Origin: Acidobacteriota bacterium
GTDB taxonomy: Bacteria > Acidobacteriota > Polarisedimenticolia > J045
NCBI GenBank assembly: GCA_020350085.1
Contig: CP070706.1
Coordinates: 3,717,244-3,724,319 of the forward strand
Direction of reading: 5' to 3'
Length of the DNA stretch: 7,076 nt
Part shown: one piece after another, positions 6,727-7,076 of the stretch
Position numbering within the stretch: the first letter of the stretch is position 1
How the letters are laid out: each line of letters opens with the position of its first letter
Translations under genes and position numbers: made by a program
Notes under the pieces: generated by a model
The model's input: only the letters and a program-made list of their open reading frames with translations
Told to the model about the DNA's origin: nothing
The model's database searches: none

Positions 6727-7076
6727 GCCCAGCATCCGGGTCACGGTTTTCCGTCACCTGGGAAGCTCGTCGCGACGGGCTCGCTGCAGGACCGCAGGCT
6801 GTCCAGGGATGCGTCGCGAGCAGAACGATTGGCTGGGTCAACGAACGCCCGGGGAGCGAGGACGAGTCGCCGAGAGTCGGCAGGAGGCAACGCGAGGGTG
6901 TCTTCCTGCACGCGGCGTGTCGGATGAGTCCACGGCGACAGCTGCACGAGGCCCTTGCGAGCCGCTCGGTGGCGACGGCGGGCCACGCCGTGTGGCGGCA
7001 GCGTCGCTCTAGGCGGCGCCGCTCGTGTGCAGGGATCGAGACACCAGCACGAAAGCCGATGCCGGCGACCTTGGCA
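6727..7076. other. 350 bases with no supported gene
   Basis: Apart from the hairpin just after the glycosyltransferase, nothing recognisable is present. All open frames give Arg/Ser/Pro-rich translations without family motifs or good ribosome sites. GATC, frequent in most of the window, appears only once here, at about 7040. A minus-strand frame open to the right edge is discussed under rejected items. Confidence 0.55.
6736..6761 (+). terminator. Hairpin just downstream of the glycosyltransferase
   Basis: CCGGGTCACGG (6736-6746) pairs with CCGTCACCTGG (6751-6761) through an 11-position stem with one C-C mismatch and one G-T wobble, closed by a TTTT loop. It starts nine bases after the stop codon. 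An outer GAGC/GCTC pair (6725-6728 and 6765-6768) could extend it. Position and stem strength fit a terminator or 3'-end structure, but no T-run follows the right arm. Confidence 0.45.

Noticed and set aside
7024..7075. Minus-strand frame at the right edge reading AKVAGIGFRAGVSIPA, reminiscent of the start of CobE/CbiG-type cobalamin proteins
   Set aside because: The resemblance covers only about ten residues. The following residues become Arg/Cys-rich with no family pattern, and no start or ribosome site is visible. It is too short to call.

Overview
This is a GC-rich window, densely coding except for two stretches, from a free-living bacterium. It holds four well-supported protein genes. 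The gram-negative type lipoprotein signal, the secreted multidomain protein with a fibronectin-like repeat and thrombospondin type 3 repeats, and the codon use suggest a deltaproteobacterial/Myxococcota-like or Acidobacteriota-like lineage. That placement is inference; no marker gene is present to fix it.

Layout. (1) Positions 10-759 (+): a peptide methionine sulfoxide reductase A with a lipoprotein signal, plus a well-placed internal start that could give a cytoplasmic form. (2) Positions 756-1835 (+): a radical SAM protein with a cysteine-rich, SPASM-like C-terminus. It begins at a TTG that overlaps the msrA stop codon by four bases, so the two genes form a translationally coupled pair. (3) Positions 1918-4353 (-): an 811-residue exported SGNH/sialate O-acetylesterase-like hydrolase, convergent with the radical SAM gene. 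The 82 bases between them hold two inverted repeats that may act as terminators. (4) Positions 4354-5088: a 735-base divergent intergenic region with a candidate promoter for the next gene and one small open frame of doubtful status. (5) Positions 5089-6726 (+): a 545-residue GT4-type glycosyltransferase, followed after nine bases by a hairpin. (6) Positions 6727-7076: no gene supported.

The msrA and radical SAM genes are the only pair whose arrangement implies a joint function (oxidative protein repair plus an unknown radical modification). The esterase and glycosyltransferase both point to extracellular or cell-surface carbohydrate, but they are divergent and no direct link is visible. No mobile element, CRISPR array, tRNA or rRNA was seen. 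The most interesting unit is the coupled msrA/radical SAM pair, because the radical SAM protein's substrate is unknown.
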